DNA of 64,000 bases from Inia geoffrensis (Eukaryota; Chordata; Mammalia; Artiodactyla; Iniidae). The stretch is taken from the NCBI GenBank assembly GCA_036417435.1, contig CM070903.1:58256001-58320000 (forward strand). The letters are read 5' to 3'. The stretch's first letter is position 1, and each line of letters begins with the position of its first letter. Positions 1 to 11,967 of this stretch are shown here, one piece after another. Under the pieces are notes generated by a model, which saw only the letters and a list, made by a program, of their open reading frames with translations, searched no databases and was not told where the DNA came from. Position numbers and translations under genes: made by a program.

Positions 1-1991
1 AAGAACCTCAACAATAGCATTTATAAACAGAGAAATAATCCGTAATCACTTACACTGACTTTGTTGTGTTTGTATTACAGCACCCATTCTCATGATTCTT
101 ACGCACTTACTCTGTTCTTAAAATAATCGGCCACCACAGAGAAGAACAAAATCATACAATAAGAATAACTTGGAATAATGTGATACATTTCTCTCAAAAC
201 TGAGATGAATGAGTAAACCCCCACATGCCTAACTGGGATAAAATGACCCTTTGAATATTTAAGCGAGTTATGACTCTGAAAAATTCAATTAATGAGCAAC
301 AACTAAAACACAATAAGAGGCCAGCATGTTCAAAGTCTATCGGCTGCTTCTGAGACAGGAAGACTAACACGACTATGAAATAGCTTATTTTTAATTAAAG
401 TACCATCAATCATATAAGATTTTACTGTGGGGCATCTTTCTAGAACAAATCATCCACTGTGTCTCATGAAAAATTGAAAATGAAAATTCTTAATTTCTCC
501 ATTCATTGTAATTACATTTGATATTAATTGCCATAGACTTTGTGGATACCTTGGGTGGGATGTTTCAAACAAGCACAATTACTATGACAGCTCTGCATTT
601 TATGACATTTTCTACTTTTCCCTGATTTATATGCTTTTAGCTCATCCATTAACATGCTTTGTTGCATTCCATATAAAATGAAATGGGATCAATACACATC
701 TTAAACTCATTATGCTGATATTACAAATGCAAATTGCCTGCTACCTACAGAGTAGTTAAATATCATCCTGCAGTTTCCTGTTACTTATAAACAATCTAGA
801 AATAACATCTGTAATTTTAAATATGTTTCGTTGTCTACTCAACCTTGTAGTGCTCCCAAATATATGCCATATCTTGGAGGAAGATTTGCAAGGTCAAACA
901 GACTACCATCCCAGAGCTTGTCAGGTTATTGAGTTAAAAATAAAAGTGCAGAGTCACTTGTTTTCAAGTTGAAATACTAGGAAATTATGAATCACTTTAT
1001 TGTACCTCTAGCATTTCCATCTCTCTGTTGAAGTGTCAACACAAACACTTTGCTGTCCAGAGGTCACACTTTCAAGGAGGTGGCTTTCAGTCTTTAGTGC
1101 CTCTCATGACAAAGCAGCAAGCACTGACTATCCCTGTGATCTCAAAGCCATGTTTTGTGAAGCTTCTCCCACAAGCAGCATCACAGAATGGTACTAATCA
1201 GGAAATGAATACCCAATTTGGCCCCAGTATATGACAGCATTTCCAGGACAATATAGGCTTCAAAAGCATAATTACAGGACCAATTCCTGCTTGCAAATGT
1301 CATGGGAGAAGTTTGATCAATTAGTATGAAGGACATATTCAATTCTTAATCATCAGAAAATGTCTGACTCCTTTGACTCTCTTGGACCTCACCCTTTCCA
1401 AAGACTAGACTCAGGGTTCAATTATGATTTCTCTTCTCCTCTGTAGACTTGGGACTTATTAGGTTTCTCAGTGAATGAAAATTTACAGCTTCTTTTTTTA
1501 AAATCTCTACTCCCTTTTTTTCTTCTGTACACATCCATCACTTGTCTATTTGTACATGCTCCTTCCTGGATCTCATCTCCTGACTGTTTGTGAACTTTAC
1601 AGACCAGCAATTAGCTAATCTGATAAACTCATCCGTGACTCTGTTCCAACAGAAAGAGAACAAAGAAGTAAAGATACTTACTGATGGATACATTTAAAGG
1701 TTTCTTTCTGTATTTCTTTCCTGTTGTCCAAGTAGTTAACTTTAATTGGAAATTTCAAGCCAGGAGGAAGACAAAGACAGTGAAAGAGTGGTTTAGCAAT
1801 ATAAGAGAAGGTGGTATTTTGGGGTAGGTTAAGCCTTAAATACAATGTGTGAGATCCCTTTCATGTCTTTCACTGCTGTATATGTAAGGGTGGTCCCACG
1901 TATAATGATAGTTCAAACTGAATTATCCATTTATTTCATCATGATGAAATTTTATAATTAAATTTATGTGGTGAAATATTAATGAGGACAT
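1..1991. other. Unique AT-rich non-coding sequence
   Basis: No repeat family, RNA gene or coding exon is recognised here. A 68-codon open frame at 1028-1234 (+) and a 62-codon frame at 1422-1610 (-) show no domain or compositional sign of being real proteins. The stretch around 1430-1570 is pyrimidine-rich. Confidence 0.6.
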
Positions 1992-2599
1992 TGTATTGGT
2001 TTCCCAAGGATTCCCTGACAAAACTCCACAGACTGGGTGACTTAAACAATAGAAATTAATTTTCTCACAATTCTGGAATTCCAAGATCAAGGTTTCAGCA
2101 GGTTTGGTTTCTCTTGAGGCCTCTCTCCTTGGCTTACATATGGCTGCCTTCTCAGTGTGTCCTTACACAGCCTTCCCTCTATGCATGCCTGCATGTGTGT
2201 CCAAATTTCCTCTTTATTTTTTTTTTTTGCACGGCACGCGGGCCTCTCACCGCTGTGGCCTCTCCCCTTGTGGAGCACAGGCTCCAGATGCGCAGGCTCA
2301 GCGGCCATGGTTCACGGGCCCAGCCTATCCGTGGCATGTGGGATCTTCCCGGACCGGGGCACGAACCCGTGTCCCCCGCATCAGCAGGCGGACTCCCAAC
2401 CACTGCGCCACCAGGGAAGCCCCAAATTTCCTCTTTTAAAAGGACAACAGTCAGATTGGATTAGGGCCCACCCTAAAGGCCTGATTTTAACTTAATCACC
2501 TCTTTAAAGATCCTATCTCCAAATACAATCAGATTCTGAGGTACTGGGCATTAGGGCTTCAACATTCAAATTTGGGAGGACACAATTCAGCCCATAAGA
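1992..2599 (-). mobile_element. MaLR (MLT1-like) solo LTR, interrupted by a CHR SINE
   Basis: Read on the minus strand, this matches the familiar mammalian MaLR LTR pattern: it begins near the GGGCTGAATTGTGTCC block (2599 inward) and ends with the AGTTCTGTGG/TTGTTTAAGTCACCCAGTC/TAATACA-type end (2060 to 1992). Flanking 5-mers gacat (1987-1991) and gacct (2600-2604) fit a 5-bp target duplication with one change. A CHR SINE at 2216-2423 splits it. No internal retroviral genes are attached, so it is a solo LTR. The MLT1 subfamily was not resolved. Confidence 0.8.
2216..2423 (-). mobile_element. CHR-family SINE (tRNA-derived), inserted in the MaLR LTR
   Basis: The minus strand reads GGGCTTCCCTGGTGGCGCAG at its 5' end and finishes in a poly(A) tail (poly-T at 2217-2229 on the plus strand). 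It is flanked by a 15-bp direct repeat, ccaaatttcctcttt, at 2201-2215 and 2422-2436, the expected L1-driven target duplication. The tRNA-related head contains A-box- and B-box-like pol III promoter blocks. Several overlapping short open frames across it are repeat artefacts, not genes. Confidence 0.95.
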
Positions 2600-2604
2600 G
2601 ACCT

Positions 2605-3429
2605 GAAAATAATTATGCTCCATTTTTAATGCTTAAAGTTTGAAGTGCTTTAAGAGGCATTTTGACAAAATGAAGTGTATGTATAGCATCATAAGACAGT
2701 TCTGAATCTACTCACTCTTGCCTTCAGAAAACCGTTATGCCAGTCAGTCATGACAAACGCTTGGCACAAGTAATGTCACTTCTCTGTCTCACCAACCCGA
2801 CTGTTGTTAGTAACTAATTAAAGTGTTCCAAGCCCAGACATAGTTTCTGAGTCTTTTCACCATATTTCTAGGCTACTGTTAATAATCAGTAAGAGTTGGT
2901 ACATAAAAAGAAACTTATTTGCCCTATCCAATTCATACTTTAAACTGCATGACATAAAATTAAAAAAAAATAATATAGATGAATTTTAGTTAATAGCTTG
3001 GTTTTTCCCTTCATACGTAGACACCATTCTATTAACAGAACCTATGATTGGAATTGCTCAGTTTTTCAAAGATGGCATTATAGGCATTTCATGTAGAACT
3101 ATTCTTCATTGTGCTAGACTTTCCTCTGCATTATCTTCTACTAAACGTATGCAATGTCCCCAGTCATTGTTAACAACCCAAATATCCCCTCACATTTCCA
3201 AATATCTCCTGAGATAAGTTCTGCTACCAGTTTTAAAACACAGACCTGAAGCAGCCACACATTAGTAGAATAACATCATCTAAAATTCTTTAATATTTTT
3301 CAGTGATAGTGCTTCTCACATTTGCTGTGCTTATTTACAGAGTCTCGTAGGTGCACCTGTTAAATATCATCTTGTTGATGCCCCTGTATATACTACAATT
3401 TGAAGGAGTTTACACTTTGACCTTGTATT
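2605..3429. other. Unique AT-rich sequence
   Basis: No recognisable gene, repeat or RNA. A short A-run lies near 2962-2971. Confidence 0.5.
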
Positions 3430-3885
3430 TTTATTTCCAAGAATTTAAAGGTACTTATAGGCAAATACATAGAGATGAATACACATGGATGTTTACAAAA
3501 ACATTTTTTATAATGACAATAAATGCCAAGCTACTATATATTAGTAGGAGGAGATTGTCTAGTGGAGTATTATATAGCCATCATCAAGATCAATGAGATA
3601 TAAATGTAATAACATGGAAAGATAACAATAACTAAGAAAATAATTTTAAAAAGTTATAATATGATCTCATTTTACAAAGTTTGTGTGTATGTAAATACAC
3701 ATAAAAATTATTGTATATATCAAGTTTTATAATTGATGGTTTCAAGGTATTAGAATAAATTAATATATATGTTAAATTAATATTTGTGTTTATATGTATG
3801 ACAACTCACATATAACTTTTTTATATGGCTCTAATTTTTTACAATAATATATACTGCATGTATAGGTATAAAATTTTTTTTCAAA
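3430..3885 (+). mobile_element. Old L1M-type LINE 3' end (decayed)
   Basis: The sequence follows the degraded ORF2 tail and 3' region of old L1M elements: a tttataatgacaataaatgcc-like block (about 3509-3530), a variant of the ORF2 tail that normally encodes tryptophan-glutamate-tyrosine-tyrosine (about 3560-3600), a monomeric 'aacatggaaagat' block (about 3611-3624) and an AT-rich 3' UTR. It is heavily mutated, and the subfamily is uncertain. Confidence 0.55.
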
Positions 3886-4220
3886 ATTATCACATTTAAT
3901 CCATAATTCCACCCTAAGATCTGTGGATTCTGTTTCAATCATTTGATGTAGCGATAGTCTATATTATTTCTAAATCTGAAAAAGAAAGTCTCCAAATCTT
4001 TACTTAAATTTTAGATAAAAAGACTCAACTACACAGGACTAAGGACAGAGCTTAATCTAAGCACTAGAAACATTCATTTATTAGTCAATACCCTCTCAGT
4101 AAAGTTAATCAACCATGTAGCCCGCAAGGGTATCAGAAGAAATATAGTGTCTGAAATTCCTGAAATGGTATATCAATTGCATTGTTTTTATTCATTCAGA
4201 GCACTAGTTAGGAAATGTTA

Positions 4221-4313
4221 AAGAAGAGGAAGGAGGAGGAGGAGAATGTGGGAAGGCAGGCAGGGAAAAAGAAAGAAAGAAACCAAGAAACAAAAAAAGA
4301 AACAAAGAAGGAA
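4221..4313. repeat. Purine-rich (GGA/GAAA) low-complexity tract
   Basis: Runs of aggaggagg followed by gaaagaaaga and aaacaaag units. No gene. Confidence 0.85.
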
Positions 4314-4424
4314 ATTTAATAATTTGATTTGATTTTTTTTTAAATCCATGCATGCTAATCCCTAATAACACCTTCAATGAACTGTTTAAAAATCTTTTTT
4401 TTACCCCCTAATATGTCTTTCAAC

Positions 4425-4790
4425 TACACACCATGCTCTTCTTTGCCTTCAGATCTTGGCCTATGTCATCTTTTCCTTCTGGAAAGTTCTCTCAGTGTCC
4501 TTCCCCCAATTTGTCCTGCCCACTCCCCCCCTCGCACACGCACAGGTCTTCACCTCTTAATCTCTTAGTGAGTCTTCTGATAAGAGAGTAAAATCTTCCT
4601 CCCACTTCAGGCTCTTTTGAATTCCATTTTGTATTACTTGTATTAATTGCCTATTTACTTGTCTGTAATCCCCACTGGATTACAAACTCTTTAAAGTAAT
4701 GAAGTTTCCTGTTTATTTCTGTACCCCAACACCTAATACCATGTCTGGCACATCTGAGTTCAATAAATGATTACTCAATAACTGAATCAA
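4425..4790 (+). mobile_element. L2 LINE 3' end
   Basis: Typical ancient L2 3' features in order: a pyrimidine-rich block with 'ccttctggaaagttctctc', then 'actggattacaaactcttt', 'aacacctaataccatgtctgg' and a terminal 'caataaatgattactcaat'. These are hallmarks of the L2 3' UTR. No target duplication is recoverable, as expected for its age. Confidence 0.7.
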
Positions 4791-5469
4791 AGAATTAATT
4801 AATCAGTCAATGTATTACTCACGGTAGACATCAAAGTCACTAGCAGTCTGGGGTTCATGGAACCTTCCCACTTCCCCTTTCTGTATTCTGAAATTACATC
4901 TGCTTGTTTGCAACCTTCTGGGAATCTGTTCATCCTCTAAAAGCCCTTCTAATTCCAAGCTGAACCTGCAGCCTTGAATTTATTTAAGGGACCCAAAGGC
5001 TCTTTTATTTTTTCTGGCCTCAGTTCCCTTTTACCAATGTTTCTTCACATGCTTTTTATTCTGTAGAAAACCCAACTTGGGATTCATGTTTAATCAATGA
5101 AAATCATGAAAGTCAGCGATGTAATTTAAACTCCTACAAAATAAATCCTTGATTTTAATATTTTTAAAGCAAAGTGATTTTTTCAGGATTAATAAACACA
5201 AAGTGTTTGAGTATTTACATTTTGAAAAACAAAAGAAATTTGGCAGAGAAATCTATGAACTAACCCCTGGTAAATGTTGACCAGAAATAATTAAATGATA
5301 ATAGTAACAATCAGAATCATGAAAGTAACCAAGTCTGGCATCTCTTCTCACATTTAAATGCTCTCAACTGTAAAACTCATTATAAGCTGTGAAATTACCA
5401 TTGTTTCATAGCAGGAGTGATCATTAATAGTGCTTTTGACCAGTTCCTAATTTAAATAGAATTTTATTA
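4791..5469. other. Unique AT-rich sequence
   Basis: No recognisable gene or repeat. Confidence 0.5.
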
Positions 5470-5777
5470 TTTTTTAATTGAAGTACAGTTGATTTACAAT
5501 GTCATGCCAGTCTCTGCTATCCAGCAAAGTGACTCAGTTTTACACATATATACATTCGTTTTTAATATTCTTTTCCATTATGGTTTATCCCAGGAGATTG
5601 GGTATAGTTCCCTGCACTATACAGTAGGACCTTGTTGTTTATCCATTCTAAATGTAATAGTTTGCATCTACCACCCCAAAATTCCCACTCCATCCCTCTC
5701 CCTCACCCCCTCCCCTTGGCAATCACAAATCTGATCTCTATGAGTCTGTTTCTGTTTTGTAAATAGGTTCATTTTAT
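5470..5777 (-). mobile_element. L1 3' UTR fragment (artiodactyl-type)
   Basis: The reverse complement of the artiodactyl-type L1 3' UTR: 'aattgaagtacagttgattt' begins the element's 3' tip, followed by 'ccagcaaagtgactcagttt', the 'ctatacagtaggaccttgtt' block and 'ttgtaaataggttca'. It is a short 5'-truncated copy immediately followed by a second inverted fragment. Confidence 0.85.
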
Positions 5778-5784
5778 TTTTATT

Positions 5785-6112
5785 TTTTGAAAATTTTTAC
5801 TGGAGTACAGTTGCTTTATAATGTTGTATTAGTTTCTACTGTACAGCAAAGTGAATCACCTATATGTATACATAATCCCCTCTTTTCTGGATTTCCTTCC
5901 CATTTAGGTCACCACAGAGCACTGAGTAGTGTTCCCTGTGCTATACAGTAGGTTCTCACTAGTTATCTATTTTATACATAGTATCAATAATGTATATATG
6001 TCAATCCCAATCTCCCAATTCATCCCACCCCGGCTCTTGCCCCCTTGGTATCCATGCGTTTGTTCTCTACATCTGTGTCTCTATTTCTAATTTGTAAATA
6101 AGATCGTTGATA
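5785..6112 (-). mobile_element. Second L1 3' UTR fragment, adjacent
   Basis: The same L1 class in the same orientation, beginning again at the element's 3' tip (tttactggagtacagttgct) and running to the 'tttgtaaataagatcgttga' block. Because the 3' tip occurs twice within about 320 bp, these are two separate insertions rather than one long element. The T-rich spacer at 5775-5786 would be the tail of this copy. Confidence 0.85.
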
Positions 6113-7214
6113 AACATCCGCCTCTGATTCATGATATTGGAGAAAAACAGACACACAAACTGCAATTTTATTATGCACATTTTTCTGGCTCACAAACACT
6201 AGATTTTTTTCAAATAATTTATTTAATATGTTGACATTGTCTAATAAGTATCAACCGTTTTATTGCCCAGAGGTTATAAAAGGGCTTATTGGGCATTACC
6301 TCCATTAGCCTTCACAATTCCAAACACTTTTTCCCAAAGGAGATAATCCACATAGAGAGACGCTAGAAAGGAGGATGCAATGCAGAGGTGAATTAAATAG
6401 GAGGTTATACTAATGACTTTCTGAAAAAAAAAAGGAAAAGCAAAAGGGAAAAAAGTTGACAAAAATTTTAGAAGCAGTCTTTTAATATAGACAAAAATAA
6501 TTCACTTCCAAAGGCATGTTGTTTACCACTCTGCCGAGTGGGAAGATCAAATACTTAAATTCTGGTCCATAAATCATGGTACATATATCTCTGTAATTTA
6601 AATATATAGTCCAGTTAGTTCTGAAACACAAATGTGTAAAATTCCCTCAGAACAGACCTGAAGAGTGAATACTGTCTTCTGTGGAATTCCTGAGGGCTTT
6701 CTGGGAACTAGAGAGCTGTAAGCCTCACTTTCACTCCTACGCTAGCAAGCTGGTAGGGTCCATGACAAAGAGAAGCTTCTCAAAGCAACTAAACAAACAT
6801 GAGTTTAACAGAGTCACAATGGGATGATTTGTTTAGTCCTGTGAGAGATTTTTTTATTTAAAGAATAATTAGCTGGGGTCATGGATGACTATTAATTTTC
6901 TACCTTAAACTTTCCTCTAGTTTCCTAACTTCTCACAGTTTGCATGTATTATGTTTGCAATTGTAATCAAAATTAAATGTTTTGTTGTGGTTGTTGAGGA
7001 TGAGGTGGCACAGCCTGGCTGGAGTGCAAAAGAATAAACATAGATTATTGAAGAGGTTTGGACTAAATCACACTAAAGATTGTTTTAAAATAGAGTCACA
7101 AGGAGATTGGGGAAAGGAAAATGTCATTTGGTCAGAACAGAAGTGGCTTTTAAGAAGCAAATTACTGGTAAGGATAATTGATTACTTCTATCTACGGCAA
7201 AGGGTAAAGAGTGG
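6113..7214. other. Unique sequence
   Basis: No gene or clear repeat. An A-rich run lies at 6424-6434. The 82-codon frame starting at 6982 (+) has no recognisable domain. Confidence 0.5.
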
Positions 7215-7350
7215 GGTTCTTCATGAATAATTCTGGGATCAGTTTTACTTAACATCTTACAAATGATCTGAAGCAGGAGGAGTGCAGAGTGAAATTTCAC
7301 AGTTTGGGTGCACACAGCTCTTACAGAGTATAAAGTGACAAGTGAATGAA
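7215..7350 (+). mobile_element. Possible ancient L3/CR1 LINE remnant
   Basis: The phrase 'ctgggatcagttttacttaa' followed by 'catcttacaaatgatctgaa', and about 35 bp later 'atttcacagtttgg', resembles the CR1/L3 reverse transcriptase coding segment (a 'gp-v-lFNifindl' type peptide). The match is short and badly decayed, so this is a tentative call. It could be chance similarity. Confidence 0.35.
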
Positions 7351-8349
7351 CATAACAGTAGTTTCTCGGAATCTGTGCAAGTAGATAGAAGTACAGCAGA
7401 TAGAGCCCTTTGAAGGCAGAGACTACATTCATCTATGTACCTCCAACCCCAATCACAGGGTATGGACCCCAATATTCTTGTGTGAATAAAAGAAAAGTTC
7501 GTAAGATGAACAATTTAAAAGTTAAGAAGTCAAGAAGAGGAAATCTTAGACCCAGGTACAAACTAAAGAACAGTCAGCTGTTATTCACCATGCTGCAAAG
7601 GGATGTGGGAATGGATGGAAGAAGTTGGCTCAGTGTGCCCGGGGGACCAAGAAAGGCATCAAAATTAATTCGTTGGATTCAGCAAACATTAAGTACATAA
7701 AAAGACCCAGGCACAGATAGACCTGAAGTGAAAGGAGGCAAAGAGGACTGGATTAAATCATTCCACTCCCACTTGTGCATAATTAAACTCATTATGACTC
7801 TACTTTTAGTTAGCTATTGGTGCTTAGTGGATACTATGATAAATCCCTATACCTGTAGTAAAGTACCTTTAGCCAAGACGATGACCTAAATATGTGTTGC
7901 TACAGAGACTTTAGAACAAGAGATGAAGTTGAAAGACTTTCCAAGAATGAAGCCCTGGAGGATTTGAGTGGTGCCAGCAGAAAGGACAGCTGGGGAGATG
8001 GCTAGCGCTTCTCCCTCAGCAAGCATTTAGCTTGTATTTATTAAGTCTCTATCATGTGCCCAGTACTGAAGATATGAAAGTAGAAGCAATAAAAGATTAC
8101 CAAAAATTCATCTAATTAAAAAATGCACCAGAACTTTCTGTACAACAAACATATTTAATCCAATCCAAATTAGTCACCTGTGATGGAGAGGGAAAGGATA
8201 AAAGGAAAGAAAGAGATTCCAAGAAGAAGAGGAACTGTAAAATATCTAATGCTTCTAATGCATAAAATATTTTTACAATTCCTTTTGGAAACTGGCTTCT
8301 GAGGTGGTGGGCATTGTATTGAGCATTATCCATTATGGCAGGCTCTCTT
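7351..8349. other. Unique sequence with a possible L2 scrap
   Basis: A 96-codon frame (7410-7700, +) is basic but has no recognisable domain. Around 8022-8095 a 'gtatttattaagtctctatcatgtgccc' pattern resembles the inverted 3' end of L2 or MIR. Nothing else is supported. Confidence 0.4.
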
Positions 8350-9510
8350 CACTTGAAGAGACTTATTTACTATTTAAAATTTTAATGGAAAATTTCAAAT
8401 ATATACAAAAGAAGAGTAAAGGCATGATAAATCACCATGTACCTATCAGTCAGCTGCAACAATTATAAACCCATAGCCAATCATGCTTCATATGCCCTTG
8501 ACCCATTTCTTCAACCTCAGATTATTTTGAACCCAATTCTGGGCATCATATCCATTCATTTCTAATTTTTACAGTTTTCTGAATCACTAAAGGATAAGGA
8601 CTCTTATAAATGTAACCACAATACCATTTTTTAAAAATAATGCCATTTGCAGCAACATGGATTGATCTAGAGATTGTCATACTGAGTGAAGTAAGTCAGA
8701 CACAGAAAAACAAATATATGGTATGACTTATATATAGAATCTAAAAAAAGGGTACAGATGAACTTATTTACAAAACAGAAGTAGAGTTACGGATGTAGAA
8801 AACAAACTTATGGTTATCGGGGGTAAGTTGGGGGAGGGATAAATTGGGAGATTGGGATTGACATATACACACTGCCATATATACAACAGATAATGAATAA
8901 GAACCTGCTGTATAGCACAGGGAACTCTACTCAATACTCTGTAATGGCCTATATGGGAAAAGAATCTAAAAAAAAAAGAGTGGATGTATGCATATGAATA
9001 ACTGATTCACTTTGCTGTACAGCAGAAAGTAACACAACATTGTAAATCGAGTATATTCCAATAAAAATTTAAAAATAAAAAAATTAAAATTAACAATACC
9101 ATTTTAATAACCATTTAATAATAGTATAATAATTCCTTAATACCATTAACTATTTAATCTGTGTTCAAATTGCCTATATTGTCTCATTTCTTATAATTTG
9201 CTTACTTAGATCAAGATTCCAAAAGATTTATGCATTGGAAATAGTTATGTTTAAGATTTTAAAAATTTCTTTCATTTATAGATTCTATCACCATCACCTT
9301 TTATTTTTTCATTGCAAATTATTTTTGGAATAATTCAAATTTTTTTTCCTGAGACTTTTTCAGGCTGGATGTTGTGGACTGTATTCCCATGGCAACATTT
9401 AACACACTTCTCTGTCCCCTTGATTTCCTGTAAATTGATAATTAGTTTTACAGATTTCAGCAGACTCAGGTTCAACTTTCAGAAAGACTAGTATTTCAGG
9501 ACATATTTAT
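8350..9510. mobile_element. Old L1M-class interspersed repeat split by a younger L1
   Basis: The two parts (8350-8630 and 9093-9510) read as one old mammalian repeat: 'aaatttcaaatatatacaaa', 'caccatgtacctatcagtca', 'aaaggataaggactcttata', then 'tctgtgttcaaattgcctat', 'attgtctcatttcttata' and 'cacttctctgtccccttga'. I recognise this run as a common L1M-class repeat, but the exact family and orientation are not certain. Confidence 0.55.
8631..9092 (+). mobile_element. 5'-truncated L1 (artiodactyl-type) 3' end
   Basis: It begins inside the last ORF2 codons ('atgccatttgcagcaacatgg', a standard L1 phrase), passes through the 3' UTR ('acagcacagggaactctac'-type block, 'ttcactttgctgtacagcag') and ends in an A-rich tail after 'attccaataaaaattt'. 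A perfect 13-bp duplication, acaataccatttt, flanks it at 8618-8630 and 9093-9105. The insertion falls inside an older repeat, so it is the younger event. Confidence 0.95.
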
Positions 9511-10118
9511 TTTAAAGAAATACCTAAAGGTTTTTCAGAGTCCAATGTAATGAGAAAGATGGGGTGTTCACTTAAATAATACCATTTTAAGGGTGTATCT
9601 CAGAAGAAATGTGATTCAAAGATAAAAAGATTTATTTATTCATTTTACTCAAAATGGCTCTACATGCAATTCCAAGAATGGCTGCAAAGACTTTTTTTTA
9701 AAGCAATAGCAATGACATTGAAATAAACAGAAAATTGTCCCAAGGTGATGTTAACTTTTTGTGAAGTATGAAGTGCCTGTATGTTTGAAAAATTAGCTCT
9801 TGTTGCTTTTGCTTTAATATGTTTTATGACTACGACTCTCAAGAACTTAAAGCCTTTTTGGGAACACACAGTAAATACAATTAAACAATTAAAGAATACA
9901 AACTAATGCATGAGAAGTTACTATGAAACGTGTTTCAAAGACAGAATTCTCACCAAAAAGAAGAGAGCATTTTCTATATTTTGGAAATACAACATACTAT
10001 AAAAAGCTTGATAATTAAGCCAAGTTGGAAAAGGTATAGTCAATGGCAGGAAGAGATGCTTAAGGATAGAGGCATTGGATGACAGAAAAAGAATGGTAGA
10101 AAGAAAAAAAAACATTAA
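9511..10118. other. Unique AT-rich sequence
   Basis: No gene or repeat recognised. The two short antisense frames here (69 and 64 codons) have no support. Confidence 0.5.
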
Positions 10119-10132
10119 AACTATTTGATTTT

Positions 10133-11236
10133 CATAAAAGCAAAAATAAACAAATGGGACCTAGTCAAACTTATAAGCTTTTGCACAGCTAAGGAAACCA
10201 TAAGCAAGATGAAAAGACAACCTATGGACTGGGAGAAAATATTTGCAAATGATAAAACTGACAAGGGATTAATTTCCAAAATATACAAACAGCTCATACA
10301 ACTCAATAACAAAAAAACAATCCAATCCAAAAATGGTCAGAAGACCTAAATAGACATTTCTCCAAAGAAGACATACAGATGTCCAAGAGGCACATGAAAA
10401 GATGCTCAACCTTGCTAATTATTAGAGAAATGCAAATCAAAACTACAGTAAGATACCACCTCAGGATGGCCGTCATTAAAAAGTCAGCAAATAACAAATG
10501 CTGAAGAGGGTGTGGAGAAAAGGGAACCCTCCTACACTGTTGGTGGGAATGTAAATTGGTGCAGCCACTATGAAAAACAGTATGGAGCATCCTTAAAAAA
10601 TTAAAAATACAGTTGCCATATGATCCAGCAATCCAACTCCTGGGCATATATCCAGAGAAAACTATAATTCGAAAAGATACATGCACCCCAATGTTCATAG
10701 CAGTACTATTTACAATAGCTAAGAAACAGAAGAAACCTAAATGTCCATCGACAGATGAATGGATAAAGAAAATGTGGCATATATACACAATGGAATACTA
10801 CTCAGCCATAAAAGAGAATGAAATAATGCCATTTGCAGCAACATGGATGGACCTAGAGATTATCACACTAAGTGAAGTAAGTCAGAAAGAGAAAGACAAA
10901 TTCCATATGACATCACTTATATATGGAATCTAAAATGTGACACAAATGAACTTATTTACCAAACAGGAACAGACTCACAGACACAGAAAACAAACTTATG
11001 GTTACCAAAGGGATAAATTAGAAGTTTGGGGTTAGCAGATACAAACTAGTATACATAAAATAGATAAACAACAAGGTCCTACTTTAGCACAGGGAACTAA
11101 ATTCAATATCCTGTGATAAACCATAATGGGAAAGAATATGAAAAAAATATATATATATCTGAATCATTTTGCTGTACATCAGAAACTAATACAACATTGC
11201 AAATCACCTATACTTCAGTAACTAAAAGAAGAAAAA
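10133..11236 (+). mobile_element. 5'-truncated L1 with decayed ORF2 C-terminus
   Basis: The plus strand encodes the end of L1 ORF2 in pieces. 10125-10349 gives the [24 protein letters not shown] segment, and 10613-10933 gives the [13 protein letters not shown] to [13 protein letters not shown] segment just before the ORF2 stop. A frame break separates them. The 3' UTR follows and ends at an A-rich tail. Flanking repeats aactatttgattt (10119-10131) and aacgatttgattt (11237-11249) differ at one base and mark the target duplication. The endonuclease and most of the reverse transcriptase are missing, so the element is dead. Confidence 0.95.
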
Positions 11237-11249
11237 AACGATTTGATTT

Positions 11250-11960
11250 CCCAAAATTCGATGAATATACAAATGTTTAGACAAGTTACACCTGTGCTTA
11301 ATTTTAGATTTCTATAGGACAGGCTTCAGACAGGTGCAATCCTGTTTTGTTGAATGCAGCAAAATTAGTAGTAAATATGATTGTATTGTCTATGAATAAA
11401 CAAATTCGTTGTGATTTTAATAACCTATGAGAATAAGTGAGGAAGTAGTAGGTTAGAAAACATCACTGTATATTGATAGAGTCACTTACATTAACAGAAT
11501 CAGAGTGTGCAAGTGTGTTCATAGGAAGTTATCAGTAGATTAAGCTTAACAAAAAAAAATTCAACAGAACTTCTCATCCAAGGACATTTCTCTATTGAGA
11601 TTTTTATTTAGGAATTCTCACATAACACATTCTGAGAATAACAAATATGCCTTAATGAGACACGCTGATCAGTGGAATCCAAAATATACTGTATGGCAAA
11701 ATATCACGTGATTCTACAGTGAGACTCAATGTGGTGAGATGGGATCCAGCGATAGTATAATGTAACTTGAAAACTGCCTGATGACAGTTTTGTGTGGGCG
11801 AAATACAAAGCATGTTTGTGACACCCCATCTCCTTTGCTCATCATGGATCTTATGAGAAAAACCTGAATTTTGCCCACAGGACATCACCTTACGATGCAT
11901 TGTGGAGAAAGAAGAGCTCCCAGTATCAACCTACAGTAATCATAGCATTTAAAAAAATAC
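11250..11960. other. Unique sequence
   Basis: No recognisable gene or repeat. The 82-codon frame at 11652-11900 (-) has no domain or supporting context. Confidence 0.5.
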
Positions 11961-11967
11961 GTGCCTG

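Noticed and set aside
2087..2464. Cluster of overlapping 73-116 codon frames on both strands
   Set aside because: They run through the CpG-rich CHR SINE, which gives similar Arg/Pro/Ala/Gly-rich frames at every copy (11900-12290, 22322-22598, 26373-26723, 51456-51728, 62867-63141).
10303..10788. 161-codon open frame on the minus strand, the longest in the window
   Set aside because: It is the antisense of the decayed L1 ORF2 C-terminus. The plus strand encodes the recognisable L1 peptide.
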